From Pseudonocardia sp. 73-21 (GTDB lineage Bacteria > Actinomycetota > Actinomycetes > Mycobacteriales > Pseudonocardiaceae): DNA of 64,000 bases. Position 1 is the first letter of the stretch; each line of letters starts with the position of its first letter. The stretch covers positions 27,135-91,134 of the forward strand of contig NZ_MKVV01000048.1 in assembly GCF_001899645.1 (NCBI RefSeq), read 5' to 3'. Shown in pieces: positions 17,433-26,606 of the stretch. Both the position numbers and the translations under genes were made by a program. The notes under the pieces were generated by a model. The model was not told the origin of the DNA, did no database searches, and saw nothing but the letters and a program-made list of their open reading frames with translations.

Positions 17433-17966
17433 TCACCTGATCAGCTTGTGAACCGCTCTGAACTGCGGGTGGTGGGCGTCGCGGAGCCACTCGAACAGCA
17501 CCATCTCGGTGGTGACGATCTCGGCGCCGTGGCGCACCATCCGGTCGACGGCCGCGTCCTTGTTCGACGGCACGCGGGAGCCGATCGCGTCGGCGACGAC
17601 CAGCACGCGGTGCCGGGCGGCGAGCAGCCCGAGCACGGTCTGCAGCACGCAGACGTGGGCCTCGCAGCCCGCCACCACGATCTCCTCGGTGTTGGGCGGG
17701 AGCAGCGTCGCGAACCCCGGCTCCCCCGCCGCACCGAACGACATCTTCGGCAGCACCATCTGCGGGTAGGCGGCCAGCGCCTCGACCGTCGGGCCGAGAC
17801 CGGTCGGGTTCTGCTCGGTGGCGCACACCGGCACCTGCAGCAGGCCCGCTCCCTCCGCGAGCCGCACCGCGTTGGCGACCACGGCGTCACCATCGTGGAT
17901 GGCGGGCATGAGGCGTTGCTGGAAGTCGACGAGGAGCAGGGCGGAGCCGGCGGCGGTGACCAACAT
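17433..17966 (-). CDS. Isochorismatase-family hydrolase
   Basis: 177 residues, cysteine-hydrolase fold. The triad is visible: Asp14 in LLVDFQQ, Lys74 in VLPKMSFGA and Cys106 in AGCEAHVCVLQT, with the cis-peptide position just before it. Short members of this type include nicotinamidase-like and YcaC-like hydrolases; the substrate is not determined. The start ATG shares one base with the stop of the upstream hydrolase (TGATG), so the two proteins are translationally coupled. Nothing in the sequence connects it to the Pls module on the other strand. Confidence 0.88.
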   Translation of the reverse strand: MLVTAAGSALLLVDFQQRLMPAIHDGDAVVANAVRLAEGAGLLQVPVCATEQNPTGLGPTVEALAAYPQMVLPKMSFGAAGEPGFATLLPPNTEEIVVAGCEAHVCVLQTVLGLLAARHRVLVVADAIGSRVPSNKDAAVDRMVRHGAEIVTTEMVLFEWLRDAHHPQFRAVHKLIR

Positions 17967-18838
17967 CAGGCGAGTATGGCGTCCGCCGCGTCGCGGCAGA
18001 CACGCCAGGCGTCGGTGGTGGGGTCGATGAGGGCGAAGTGGTCGGCGCCGTCGATGGTGACCAGCCGGTCCCCCGAGGCCGCGGTGAAGCGCTGCGACTG
18101 CCGCAGCGGCACGTTGCCGTCCTCCGTGCCGTGGACGCACGTGACCGGCACCCCGATCGGCAGGCGCGCGATCGGCGACGCCAACGCGTAGCGGTCGGGA
18201 ACGGCGGTGGGCGAGCCGCCCATCAGGTCCTCCACCGCGCCGCTCCCGACGCCCTGCCGGGAGGCGTCGACGAGGTCCATCACGCCGGCCTGCGCCACCG
18301 CACCCCGCAGCCGCACCTTCGGCGACGCGCCCGGGGTGCCCGCGGGCAGCCCGGGGCGCGCCGCGGCCCAGCCGACGAGCTGGCCGCCCGCGGAGTGCCC
18401 GATCGCGACGACGCGGTCCAGCGGGAGGGACTGCGCGGCCAGCAGGTCGATCGCCGCCGCCACGTCGTCGAAGGTGGCCGTCCAACCGCCGTCCTCCGTG
18501 TCGATGCGCGGTCCGCCTGCGCTCCCCGCGGCGACGCGCCGGTACTCGATGTTCCACGCCGCCAGGCCCCGGTTGGCGAGGTCGGCGGCCAGCGGGCGAC
18601 CCAGCTCCAGCCCGTAGCTCTGCCGCCAGAACCCGCCGTGCACGACGACCGCGACCCCGCGCACGGCCCCCGCGGGCAGCGTCAGCTCACCGAACTGGCT
18701 GGGGTGGCTCCCGTAGGTGATCCTGCGGGGGCCGCTGACGCCGGGCGCCGGCGCCGGGGTGGCGACGGAGCAGGCGGCCAGGGCGGCCGGGAGGGCCAGG
18801 AGGGAGGCGAGCCGGCCCAGGAGGCCACGGCGAGTCAT
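17966..18838 (-). CDS. Alpha/beta hydrolase lipoprotein
   Basis: 290 residues. The N-terminus MTRRGLLGRLASLL resembles a Tat signal and ends in the lipobox LAAC (Cys ~23), so the protein is probably exported and lipid-anchored. The mature domain is an esterase/dienelactone-hydrolase-like fold with the oxyanion region VVVHGGFWRQ and nucleophile elbow GHSAGG. The family covers carboxylesterases and BD-FAE-type enzymes. Its stop overlaps the start of the isochorismatase-like gene. A 280-base spacer without a recognisable gene separates it from rsmE upstream. Confidence 0.85.
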   Translation of the reverse strand: MTRRGLLGRLASLLALPAALAACSVATPAPAPGVSGPRRITYGSHPSQFGELTLPAGAVRGVAVVVHGGFWRQSYGLELGRPLAADLANRGLAAWNIEYRRVAAGSAGGPRIDTEDGGWTATFDDVAAAIDLLAAQSLPLDRVVAIGHSAGGQLVGWAAARPGLPAGTPGASPKVRLRGAVAQAGVMDLVDASRQGVGSGAVEDLMGGSPTAVPDRYALASPIARLPIGVPVTCVHGTEDGNVPLRQSQRFTAASGDRLVTIDGADHFALIDPTTDAWRVCRDAADAILA

Positions 18839-19118
18839 GGAGCGATCCTGTCAAGAACCCCGGGGGTTGCCACGTCGCGGTGGCTGTGGGGGGACAAGCA
18901 CCGCGACGTGGCTCCGCCGGACGAGGGGGACTCTCCGGCGGCCCCGCGGGCGCGAACGCCCACGATCCACTCCGGACACTCACGCGGCCGGAACAGCGCA
19001 GACGATATCCCCATCCGCCGCGGAACATTCATCGCCATCACCCGGTCGATATCCGACTCGCCGAGGATTCCGCCTGGTCGGCACATCGACACGCCCGAAC
19101 GGACGACGGAGGCGGGCA

Positions 19119-19856
19119 TCAGGACCAGCGGCCGGTCAGCACCCCGATCGCGCCGAGGGCCACGGCGGCCGCGGTCGACGCGCGGAGCACCTCGGGCCCC
19201 AGCCGGACGGGCCGCGCGCCCGCCCCCACGAGCGCGGCGATCTCCTCGTCGGACACCCCGCCCTCGGGCCCGACGACGAGCAGCACGTCGCCCTCCGCGG
19301 GCAGGGCGACGTCGGCGAGGTGGTCGGTGGCGGCCTCGTGCAGCACGAGCGCGCACGCCACCTCGGCGACCCGCCGGGCCAGCGCCGGCGTCGAGACGGG
19401 CTCCTCCACCTCCGGCAGCCACGGCCGCCGGGCCTGCTTGGCGGCCTCGCGCACCGTGGAGCGCCATTTCGCGAGCGCCTTGTCACCGCGGGGCCCGTCC
19501 TCCCAGCGCGCGACGCAGCGGGCGGCCCGCCAGGGCAGGATCCCGTCCACCCCGGCCTCGGTGGCGAGCTCGACGGCCAGCTCGCCCCGGTCCCCCTTGA
19601 CCAGCGCCTGCGCCAGGAGCACGCGCGGCGCGGGGGGTGCGAGGTCCTCCCGCGCCTCGATGGTGACGGTGACCGTGTCCCGACCCGTGGACGCGACGAC
19701 GCCGTGCGCGAGCCCGCCCCGGCCGTCGGCGAGCAGCACGGCCTCCCCCGCCCGCAACCGCTTGACGGTGGCGGCATGCCGCCCCTCCGCCCCGTCGAGC
19801 AGAAGCGATCCGGAGGAGGGGAGGACCGGGACGAGGAACAGCGGTGCGGTACTCAC
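19119..19856 (-). CDS. rsmE: 16S rRNA (uracil-1498-N3)-methyltransferase RsmE
   Basis: 245-residue SPOUT methyltransferase that methylates U1498 of 16S rRNA using S-adenosylmethionine. The N-terminal PUA-like domain contains EGRHAATVKRLRAGEAV. The C-terminal trefoil knot shows LLVVGPEGGVSDEE and PVRLGPEVLRASTAAAVALG, the conserved SAM-binding knot. Length is normal. It lies directly downstream of dnaJ in the hrcA - dnaJ - rsmE order that is conserved in actinobacteria and firmicutes, with a gap of 79 bases. Confidence 0.96.
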   Translation of the reverse strand: MSTAPLFLVPVLPSSGSLLLDGAEGRHAATVKRLRAGEAVLLADGRGGLAHGVVASTGRDTVTVTIEAREDLAPPAPRVLLAQALVKGDRGELAVELATEAGVDGILPWRAARCVARWEDGPRGDKALAKWRSTVREAAKQARRPWLPEVEEPVSTPALARRVAEVACALVLHEAATDHLADVALPAEGDVLLVVGPEGGVSDEEIAALVGAGARPVRLGPEVLRASTAAAVALGAIGVLTGRWS

Positions 19857-19935
19857 CGCACCCCCGGAACCCGGTCAGACGAACGGCACATTCGTCGGAA
19901 CCTATCCGACGGGAGTGCCGCTCGTCGGAGGTGGC

Positions 19936-21111
19936 TCAGCGACCGAAGCTGTCGCGCAGCTTGGAGAAGATGCCGTGGCCGTTGCGGTTGCCGCCGACCA
20001 GATCCGGCTGCTCCTCACCCCGGAGCGCCGCCAGCTGGCGCAGCAGGTCCGTCTGCTCCTTGGTCAGGGCCGTGGGCACCGCGACGTCGATGTGCACCAT
20101 CAGGTCGCCGTAGCCGTCGACGCGGCCGGTGGAGCGCAGCCGGGGCATGCCCTTGCCGCGCAGCGTCTTGACGGTGCCGGCCTGGGTGCCCGCGTCGACG
20201 TGCAGCTCGTCGGTGCCGTCGAGGGTGGGCAGCGGCAGCGTGGTGCCCAGCGCGGCGGCCGTCATCGGGAGGGCGACGGTGCAGTGCAGGTCGGCGCCGT
20301 CGCGGGTGAACAGCTCGTGCGGCTCCTCCTCGACCTCCACGTACAGGTCGCCGGCGGGCCCGCCGCCGGAACCGACCTCGCCCTGCCCGGCCAGCCGCAC
20401 GCGCATGCCGTCGGCCACGCCGGCCGGGATGCGCACGCCGACGGTGCGCCGCGAGCGCACGCGCCCGTCGCCGCCGCACTGGCGGCACGGGTCGGGGATG
20501 ACCTCGCCGAAGCCGCGGCACTGCGGGCACACCCGCGACGTGACGACCTGGCCCAGGAACGAGCGCTGGACGCTCTGCACCTCGCCGCGGCCGTTGCAGA
20601 TGTCGCACATGGACGGGGCGCTGCCGGGGGCGCAGCCCGAACCGGTGCACTCGGTGCACAGGACGGCGGTGTCGACCGCGAGGTCGCGGGTGACACCGGT
20701 GGCGCAGTCCTCGAGCGTGAGCGTCATCCGGATCAGCGCGTCGGCGCCGGGCTGCACGCGGCTGCGCGGGCCCCGCCCACGACCGCCGCCCCCGCCCTGG
20801 CCGCCGAAGAAGGCGTCCATGATGTCGCCGAAGCCGAACTGGCTGAACGGGTCGCCCCCGCCGCCACCACCGCCACCGTTGCCCAGCGGATCACCGCCGA
20901 GGTCCACGATGCGCCGCTTCTCGGGGTCCGAGAGCACCTCGTAGGCCGCGCTGATCTCGGCGAACCGCTCCTGCGCGGCCGGATCCGGGTTGACGTCGGG
21001 ATGCAGCTCGCGCGCGAGCCTCCGGTAGGCCCGCTTGATCTCGTCGGCCCCTGCGTCCTGTGCGACGCCCAAGGTGCCGTAGTAGTCCCGTGCCACTCGC
21101 GCGTTCCCCAT
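19936..21111 (-). CDS. dnaJ: Chaperone protein DnaJ (DnaJ2 type)
   Basis: 391 residues, full type I Hsp40. The J domain carries HPD (37-39), followed by a Gly/Phe-rich linker, a zinc-finger domain with four CxxCxGxG-type repeats ([32 protein letters not shown]) and the C-terminal substrate-binding domains. It stimulates DnaK ATPase. Linkage to hrcA marks it as the DnaJ2 paralogue of actinobacteria, whereas DnaJ1 is normally in the dnaK operon. No CIRCE element was seen in the 66 bases between hrcA and dnaJ, so the pair is probably transcribed from upstream of hrcA. Confidence 0.97.
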   Translation of the reverse strand: MGNARVARDYYGTLGVAQDAGADEIKRAYRRLARELHPDVNPDPAAQERFAEISAAYEVLSDPEKRRIVDLGGDPLGNGGGGGGGGDPFSQFGFGDIMDAFFGGQGGGGGRGRGPRSRVQPGADALIRMTLTLEDCATGVTRDLAVDTAVLCTECTGSGCAPGSAPSMCDICNGRGEVQSVQRSFLGQVVTSRVCPQCRGFGEVIPDPCRQCGGDGRVRSRRTVGVRIPAGVADGMRVRLAGQGEVGSGGGPAGDLYVEVEEEPHELFTRDGADLHCTVALPMTAAALGTTLPLPTLDGTDELHVDAGTQAGTVKTLRGKGMPRLRSTGRVDGYGDLMVHIDVAVPTALTKEQTDLLRQLAALRGEEQPDLVGGNRNGHGIFSKLRDSFGR

Positions 21112-21177
21112 GATCCTTCTCGCTCAGAAAGTCGTCTGCAGTACAAGCTGTGCCGATTGTCGCTCCGCAAGCTCCGC

Positions 21178-22197
21178 TCAGCGCCCGGCCAGGATCTCAC
21201 CCACGTAACGGGCGACGGCATGCACCGCCGCGATGGAACCCGGATAGTCCATCCGGGTGGGCCCGACCACGCCCATTCCCCCCAACACCGTGCCCGCGCC
21301 GTAGCCGATCGACAGCACGGAGGTGTCACGCATCTCCTCGGCCTCGTTCTCGCCGCCGATCCGGACCGTGACCGTGCCCGGGTCCTGTGCGGACGCGAGC
21401 AGCTTGAGCACGACGACCTGCTCCTCCAGCGTCTCGAGGACCTGGCGCAGGGAGCCGGGGAAGTCGGCGGCGTTGCGGGTGAGGTTGCCGGTGCCGCCCA
21501 GCACCAGCCGCTCCTCGGGATGCTCGACGAGCGTCTCGATCAGCACCGTGGCCAGGGTGGTGACGACGTCGCGCAACGCCGCGGGCGCGGTCTCGGGCAG
21601 GTCGGCCACGGCGACGGACGCCGCGGCGAGCGGGCGGCCCGACAGCGCGCCGTTGATGAGGGTGCGGATCTCGCCGACGTCGGAGTCGGACAGCACCTGC
21701 CCGAGATCGACGACGCGCTGGTCGACGCGGCCGCTGTCGGTGATGAGCACCAGCATCAGCCGGGCCGGCGTCAGCGCGACCACCTCGCAGTGCCGCACGG
21801 TGGAGCGGGTGAGCGTGGGGTACTGCACGACGGCGACCTGGCGGGTGAGCTGGGCGAGCAGCCGGACGCTGCGGCGCAGCACGTCGTCGAGGTCCACCGC
21901 ACCGTCGAGGAAGGCCTGCACGGCCCGCTTCTCCGCGGACGAGAGCGGCTTGACCTGCGCCAACCGGTCGACGAACAGCCGGTAGCCCTTGTCGGTGGGC
22001 ACCCGGCCGGCACTGGTGTGGGGCTGGGCGATGAGCCCGTCCTCCTCCAGCACGGCCATGTCGTTGCGGACGGTGGCGCTGGAGACCCCGAGGTTGTGGC
22101 GGTCGACGATCATCTTGGAGCCGACGGGCTCCTGGGTGGAGACGTAGTCGGCGACGATCGCGCGCAGGACCGCGAAGCGGCGCTCGTCGGCGTTCAT
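21178..22197 (-). CDS. hrcA: Heat-inducible transcription repressor HrcA
   Basis: 339 residues. The N-terminal winged helix contains [25 protein letters not shown] sequence (residues ~6-26), [18 protein letters not shown] and [16 protein letters not shown], all diagnostic of HrcA; a GAF-like dimerisation domain follows. HrcA represses groESL genes by binding CIRCE (TTAGCACTC-N9-GAGTGCTAA). I did not see a CIRCE sequence upstream of hrcA or dnaJ, so its targets are probably elsewhere. It heads the hrcA - dnaJ - rsmE operon. Confidence 0.96.
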   Translation of the reverse strand: MNADERRFAVLRAIVADYVSTQEPVGSKMIVDRHNLGVSSATVRNDMAVLEEDGLIAQPHTSAGRVPTDKGYRLFVDRLAQVKPLSSAEKRAVQAFLDGAVDLDDVLRRSVRLLAQLTRQVAVVQYPTLTRSTVRHCEVVALTPARLMLVLITDSGRVDQRVVDLGQVLSDSDVGEIRTLINGALSGRPLAAASVAVADLPETAPAALRDVVTTLATVLIETLVEHPEERLVLGGTGNLTRNAADFPGSLRQVLETLEEQVVVLKLLASAQDPGTVTVRIGGENEAEEMRDTSVLSIGYGAGTVLGGMGVVGPTRMDYPGSIAAVHAVARYVGEILAGR

Positions 22198-22226
22198 CGC
22201 CCCATTCTATGTGTTCGGTGTGGAGA

Positions 22227-22814
22227 ATGCCCCGCGTGCAGATCCGTCTCACGACCCTCCACGCGATCGCCGCCGGCACCGTCACGCTGCTGTTCCGCCG
22301 CTGGGAGCGGCCGCGCGTGCTCGTCGGGGGTACGCAGCGCACGCCCGTCGGAGTGCTGGAGTTCACGGCCGTCGACCCGGTGGACGCGGGCGACCTCACC
22401 CCCGACGACGCCGAGGCGGCCGGGTTCGCCGACCTCGACGCGCTGCGCGCCGCCCAGGTCGGGGAGAACCAGCTCTACCGCGTGGCGGTGCGCCTGGCCG
22501 GGCCGGACCCGCGCGTGGCACTGCGCGCGAAGGCCCGGCTCTCGGCCACCGCCCGCGCTGAGATCGCCGAGCGCCTGGCCCGGCTCGACCGCGCGTCGAA
22601 GCGCGGACCGTGGACGGCCGCGGTGCTCGACCTCATCGCCGGGAACCCCGGCGTCCGCGCCCCGGACCTCGCGGCCGGCCTGGGCCTGGAGACGCTCCCG
22701 TTCAAGCGCGACGTGCGCAAGCTCAAGGAGCTGGGACTGACCGAGAGCCTGGAGGTGGGCTACCGGCTCTCGCCGCGCGGCCGGGCGTGGCTCCGCACGA
22801 AAAGGTTGAACTGA
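22227..22814 (+). CDS. ASCH-like (PUA-fold) protein with C-terminal winged helix
   Basis: 195 residues from the ATG at 22227. The N-terminal ~95 residues resemble an ASCH/PUA-like domain (TLHAIAAGTVTLLFRRWERP, then GVLEFTAVDPVDAGDLTPDDA), a fold that binds RNA or modified nucleotides. The C-terminal ~65 residues (GPWTAAVLDLIAGNPGVRAPDLA, FKRDVRKLKELGLTESLEVG) look like a winged helix. This combination occurs as a conserved hypothetical in actinobacteria. It is divergent from hrcA with about 30 bases between starts. Function unknown; a nucleic-acid-binding role is inferred from the folds only. Confidence 0.72.
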   Translation: MPRVQIRLTTLHAIAAGTVTLLFRRWERPRVLVGGTQRTPVGVLEFTAVDPVDAGDLTPDDAEAAGFADLDALRAAQVGENQLYRVAVRLAGPDPRVALRAKARLSATARAEIAERLARLDRASKRGPWTAAVLDLIAGNPGVRAPDLAAGLGLETLPFKRDVRKLKELGLTESLEVGYRLSPRGRAWLRTKRLN

Positions 22815-22852
22815 ACACTATCCACACCACCACGGTGGCATCGTGGGGTCAC

Positions 22853-23971
22853 ATGGCCGGGCAACGCTTCAGCCGGCGCTGGCTGCTGGTCGCGGCCGGT
22901 GCCGCGGCGATCGTCGGCGTGAGCGCCGTGCAGCTGCCCGCGGCCGCCCTCGACGTGGATGCCGAGGCCCTGCGCCGGTGCATCCGCGCGGAGGTCCCGC
23001 CGTACGTCGGGTACGCCGAGGCCAGCGGCCGGCTCGGGCTCCCGGAGATCCCGCAGCTCGAGTCGGTCACCACGCTGCTGACCACCACGACCCGGATCCG
23101 CAGCTACGTCGCCGGCGCCGACCGCTGGCGCGCCGACCAGCTGACCGGGGCGCTGGGCGACAGCGAGCGCGACACCTACCACCTGGGCGCCGCGGAGTAC
23201 GTGTGGGACTTCGGCGGCAACCAGCTCACCCGCGTCCTCGGCCAGGCCCCGCTGCGGCTCCCGCGCGCCGGCGACCTGCTGCCCCCCGACCTCGCCCGCC
23301 GCATGCTCGGACTCGCCCCCGGCGACCCGGTGACGGCGATCCCGGCCCGTCGCATCGCCGGCCGGGACGCCGCGGGCATCCGGCTCGTCCCCACCGATCC
23401 GGACACGACGGTCGGACGCGTCGACATCTGGGCCGACCCCACCACGGCGCTGCCGCTGCGCGTCGAGATCGCCGCGCGGACCGGCCCGACGCTGCTGGTC
23501 AGCGAGCTGCTGGAGGTCACCGACGGTCCACCTGATCCCGCGGTGCTGCGGCCCGTCGTGCCGCCGGGAGCCGGGGCCGTCACGGCGAGCGCCGCCGATC
23601 TCAGCGGCGCCCTGCGCGACCTGAGGGCCCCGCCCGCTCCGGCCCGGCTCGCCGGCCGGGCCCGGCTCACTCTGCCCAGTACCCCGGGCAGCGACCTGCC
23701 GGGTGTCGGCGTCTACGGCACCGGGCTGGCCGGGTTCGTGCTCATCCCGACCGGCCGTGACGTCGCCGACCGGGCCGTCGACGGCGCGACGGCGGCCGGG
23801 GGGACGGCGATCCCGGTACCGTTCGGACGCGCGGCGCGGATCGGCACGCCGTTGCTGTCGGTGGCGGTCCGGTCCACCGGGCGGCGTGGATCGCTGCTGA
23901 TCGGCACCGTCGCCGCGGACGTCCTGCAACAGGCCCTGCTCGAACTCCCCGCGCGAGGACGGCCCTCATGA
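22853..23971 (+). CDS. Secreted RseB/MucB-like (LolA-fold) protein preceding an ABC exporter
   Basis: 372 residues. An N-terminal signal/anchor segment (FSRRWLLVAAGAAAIVGVSA) is followed by an extracytoplasmic domain resembling MucB/RseB or LolA-type beta-sheet lipid-binding proteins (RSYVAGADRWRADQLTG, GRVDIWADPTTALPLRVEI). GGGG four bases before the ATG at 22853 supports the start. The stop overlaps the ABC ATPase start by four bases (ATGA), and the ATPase overlaps the permease likewise. The three probably form one system, with this protein binding a hydrophobic substrate or sensing envelope state; that role is inference. Confidence 0.75.
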   Translation: MAGQRFSRRWLLVAAGAAAIVGVSAVQLPAAALDVDAEALRRCIRAEVPPYVGYAEASGRLGLPEIPQLESVTTLLTTTTRIRSYVAGADRWRADQLTGALGDSERDTYHLGAAEYVWDFGGNQLTRVLGQAPLRLPRAGDLLPPDLARRMLGLAPGDPVTAIPARRIAGRDAAGIRLVPTDPDTTVGRVDIWADPTTALPLRVEIAARTGPTLLVSELLEVTDGPPDPAVLRPVVPPGAGAVTASAADLSGALRDLRAPPAPARLAGRARLTLPSTPGSDLPGVGVYGTGLAGFVLIPTGRDVADRAVDGATAAGGTAIPVPFGRAARIGTPLLSVAVRSTGRRGSLLIGTVAADVLQQALLELPARGRPS

Positions 23972-24879
23972 CCGTGATCCGGACGGCCTCCCTCACCAAG
24001 CGCTTCGGCCGGGTCACCGCGGTGAACGGCGTCGACCTCACCGTGCCCGCGGGCGTCCGGTTCGGACTGCTCGGCCCCAACGGCTCCGGCAAGACGACGC
24101 TCGTGCGGATGCTGCTGGGCCTGGTGCACCCGACGTCCGGCTCCGTGGAGCTGCTCGGGCGGGCGATGCCCCGCCACGCCGCCGACGTGCTGCCCCGCGT
24201 CGGCGCGCTGGTGGAGAACCCCGCCGCGTGGCCGCACCTGTCCGGCCGGGCGAACCTGCGCCTGCTCGACGCCGCCGGGAGAGGCGGCCGGGGCCGCGAC
24301 CGGAAGGCCCGGGTCGAGGACGTGCTGGCCCGCGTCGGGCTCGCCGGCGTGGACCGCCGCCCCGTGAAGGCCTACTCGCTGGGCATGCGCCAGCGTCTCG
24401 GCATCGCCGCCGCACTCCTGCGGGGGCCCGAGCTGCTGCTGCTCGACGAGCCGACCAACGGGCTCGACCCCCGCGGCATCGGCGAGATGCGCGAGCTGCT
24501 GCTGGGGCTGTCCGCGTCGGGGGTGACGGTGGTGCTCTCGAGCCACCTCCTGTCCGAGGTGGAGGCGCTCTGCACCCGCGTCGGGGTGATGGACGCGGGG
24601 CGGCTGGTGCTCACCGAGGACCTCGACGTCCTGCGCTCCCCCACCGGCCACGTGCGGGTCCGCACGCCCGACCCCGGCTCGGTGGTCGGACTGCTCAACG
24701 GCCAGGTCGTGCACCGCGACGGCGACGCCCTGCTCGTACGTGCGCCCGACGCGGGCGTCCTCAACGCGCAGCTCGTCGCGGCGGGCATCACCGTCACCGA
24801 GCTGAGCGCGGAACGACGGAGCCTGGAACAGGTCGTGCTGGAGCTGACCGGTGCCGGTTCGGACCGGGTCGACCCGTGA
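23968..24879 (+). CDS. ABC transporter ATP-binding protein
   Basis: 303 residues of the DRA/CcmA-like exporter ATPase class. Walker A is GPNGSGKTT, the ABC signature is replaced by the export-class form YSLGMRQRL, Walker B is LLLLDEPTNGLD, and the switch His is in LSSHLLSEVEALC. The C-terminal ~75 residues resemble the regulatory extension of bacitracin-resistance and antibiotic exporters. It is coupled at both ends: ATGA overlap with the RseB-like gene and GTGA overlap with the permease. The substrate is unknown. Confidence 0.92.
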   Translation: MTVIRTASLTKRFGRVTAVNGVDLTVPAGVRFGLLGPNGSGKTTLVRMLLGLVHPTSGSVELLGRAMPRHAADVLPRVGALVENPAAWPHLSGRANLRLLDAAGRGGRGRDRKARVEDVLARVGLAGVDRRPVKAYSLGMRQRLGIAAALLRGPELLLLDEPTNGLDPRGIGEMRELLLGLSASGVTVVLSSHLLSEVEALCTRVGVMDAGRLVLTEDLDVLRSPTGHVRVRTPDPGSVVGLLNGQVVHRDGDALLVRAPDAGVLNAQLVAAGITVTELSAERRSLEQVVLELTGAGSDRVDP

Positions 24880-25706
24880 TCGGCGTCGAGCTCCGGCTGA
24901 TGCTGCGCCGCCGCCGCGTGTGGCTGTGCTGGGTGCTGCTGTGCGCGATCCCCGCGCTGGTCGCGGTGCTGCTGGCCGTCACGAACCTGGCCCCCGCACC
25001 CGGGCAGGGCGGGGCGTTCCTCTCGGCCGTGACGAGCGACGGGCAGCTGTTCCCCGCCGCCGCGCTGGCCCTGGTGCTGCCGGTGTTCCTGCCGATCACC
25101 GTCGCCCTGGTGTCCGGCGACGCGGTCGCGGGCGAGGCCAGCACCGGCATGCTGCGCTACCTGCTGGTGCGGCCGGTCGGGCGGTTGCGGCTGCTCACCG
25201 CGAAGCTCGTGTCGGTGGGGGCGTTCGTGCTGCTCGCCGTGGTGTTCGTGACGATCACGAGCTACATCGTCGGGGTGTTGCTTTTCGGGTTCGGCGCGGA
25301 CGCGGCCGTCGGCGGGGCGGGCGGCATCACGTCGCTGTCCGGAGTGGTGCTCACGCCCCTGCAGCTGGCCGGGCGCACGGCGGCCACCGTCGGCTACCTG
25401 GCGCTGTGCATGCTCGCGATCGGCGCGATCGGGCTGTTCTTCTCGACGCTGACCGACTCGCCGCTGGCCGCCGCGCTGGGGGTGCTCGCCTTCGTCGTGG
25501 TGAGTGCGATCCTGCTGCCGCTCGACGCGGCGGCCGGTATCCGGTTCTACCTGCCCACCACGCACTGGCTGGCCTGGATCGACCTGTTCCGCGACCCCAT
25601 CCTGTGGCGGGCCGTCCGCGAAGGGGTGTTCGTGCAGCTGGGCTACATCGTGGTCGCGTTCGGGGCGGCGTGGGCGAACTTCGCGACGAAGGACGTCACG
25701 AGCTAG
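24876..25706 (+). CDS. ABC-2 type transporter permease
   Basis: 276 residues with six predicted membrane segments (e.g. VWLCWVLLCAIPALVAVLLA, FPAAALALVLPVFLPITVAL, AFVLLAVVFVTITSYIVGVL, TVGYLALCMLAIGAIGLFF, ALGVLAFVVVSAILLPL and a final YIVVAFGAAW). The conserved GEASTGMLRYLLVRPVGR cytoplasmic loop is typical of ABC-2 permeases pairing with CcmA-like ATPases. GTG 24876 overlaps the ATPase stop. One ATPase and one permease suggest a homodimeric exporter. Confidence 0.9.
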   Translation: MIGVELRLMLRRRRVWLCWVLLCAIPALVAVLLAVTNLAPAPGQGGAFLSAVTSDGQLFPAAALALVLPVFLPITVALVSGDAVAGEASTGMLRYLLVRPVGRLRLLTAKLVSVGAFVLLAVVFVTITSYIVGVLLFGFGADAAVGGAGGITSLSGVVLTPLQLAGRTAATVGYLALCMLAIGAIGLFFSTLTDSPLAAALGVLAFVVVSAILLPLDAAAGIRFYLPTTHWLAWIDLFRDPILWRAVREGVFVQLGYIVVAFGAAWANFATKDVTS

Positions 25707-25729
25707 GAGGCGCTCCCCCACCCGCCGCC

Positions 25730-26530
25730 TCAGCCGGTCCCGGCCGCGCGGAGGGTCGTGCAGTCGCCCGTCGAGGTGAGCGCGGCCGTCGACAGGCCCT
25801 CCAGCACCAGGCCGGCGACGGCGGGGTCGCGGGGCAGGCTGCCGTGGCCCACCTGCGCGCCGGGGCACAGGCTCTGCAGCGGCACGTTCACCGCGCCGTC
25901 GAGGCGGGCCGAGTCGGGCGGGGTGACGGTCTGGTCGTCGGTGGTCCAGATCGACAGCCACGGCAGCGCGGTGCCGACGCGGGCGCGGGCCAGCTCGGCG
26001 AGCAGGGAGCTGCCGGGAGCCAGCTGCCGGCACGCGACCGGGCACGCGCTGGGCAGGTCCGCCGCCCCCGCGGCAGCGAGCGACGTGCCCGCCAGCGGCG
26101 CGCCGAGGGTGACCACCCGGCGGGCCTTCGCGGCGCCGTCGTCGCGGGCCACCCACAGCCCGGCCACCACGCCACCCGCGGAGTAGCCGACGACGTCCAC
26201 CGACGGCGCGCCCGCCTTCAGCGCGGTGTCGACGGCCGCGTCGAGCACGTCCACCTGCGCGGATAGGTCACCGGTGCCCTCGCCTTCCAGCGCCACGACC
26301 TGCGCCGACCGTCCGGTGGCGCGGATCCGTGCGGCCAGCGGCTCCAGGCTCGCCTGCGACCCCCCGTAGCCCGGCACGAGCAGCACCGGTCCCGGGTCGT
26401 CCTGCGCGGGCCGGGCGGAGGGATCGACGGAGGCGGGGCGGTTGCCGATCACCTGGACGACCACGAGCACCGCTCCCACCAGCACGAGGACCCCGAGGAG
26501 CGCGACCAGCAGGCGCCGCCGCGGGCTCAT
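25730..26530 (-). CDS. Exported or membrane-anchored lipase/esterase-like alpha/beta hydrolase
   Basis: 266 residues. An N-terminal hydrophobic segment (RLLVALLGVLVLVGAVLVVV) is a signal peptide or anchor. The catalytic domain has the oxyanion region VLLVPGYGG, nucleophile elbow GYSAGG, an acid in WTTDDQTVTP and a His in VGHGSLP. It resembles LipA/EstA-type secreted triacylglycerol lipases (class 2). Four cysteines (CPVAC, SLC, DCTT) could form disulfides in the exported protein. It converges on the ABC permease and lies downstream of hemW, separated by 76 bases. Confidence 0.82.
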   Translation of the reverse strand: MSPRRRLLVALLGVLVLVGAVLVVVQVIGNRPASVDPSARPAQDDPGPVLLVPGYGGSQASLEPLAARIRATGRSAQVVALEGEGTGDLSAQVDVLDAAVDTALKAGAPSVDVVGYSAGGVVAGLWVARDDGAAKARRVVTLGAPLAGTSLAAAGAADLPSACPVACRQLAPGSSLLAELARARVGTALPWLSIWTTDDQTVTPPDSARLDGAVNVPLQSLCPGAQVGHGSLPRDPAVAGLVLEGLSTAALTSTGDCTTLRAAGTG

Positions 26531-26606
26531 CCCGCCCCCACCGGACCCGGCGACACATCGCAGCCCTCGGTCGAGCTGCGGGCGCGCGGGACGGGGGTCG
26601 CGGGCG

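Noticed and set aside
21112..22226. CIRCE operator near hrcA or dnaJ
   Set aside because: No TTAGCACTC-N9-GAGTGCTAA-like sequence was seen in the short regions upstream of either gene.
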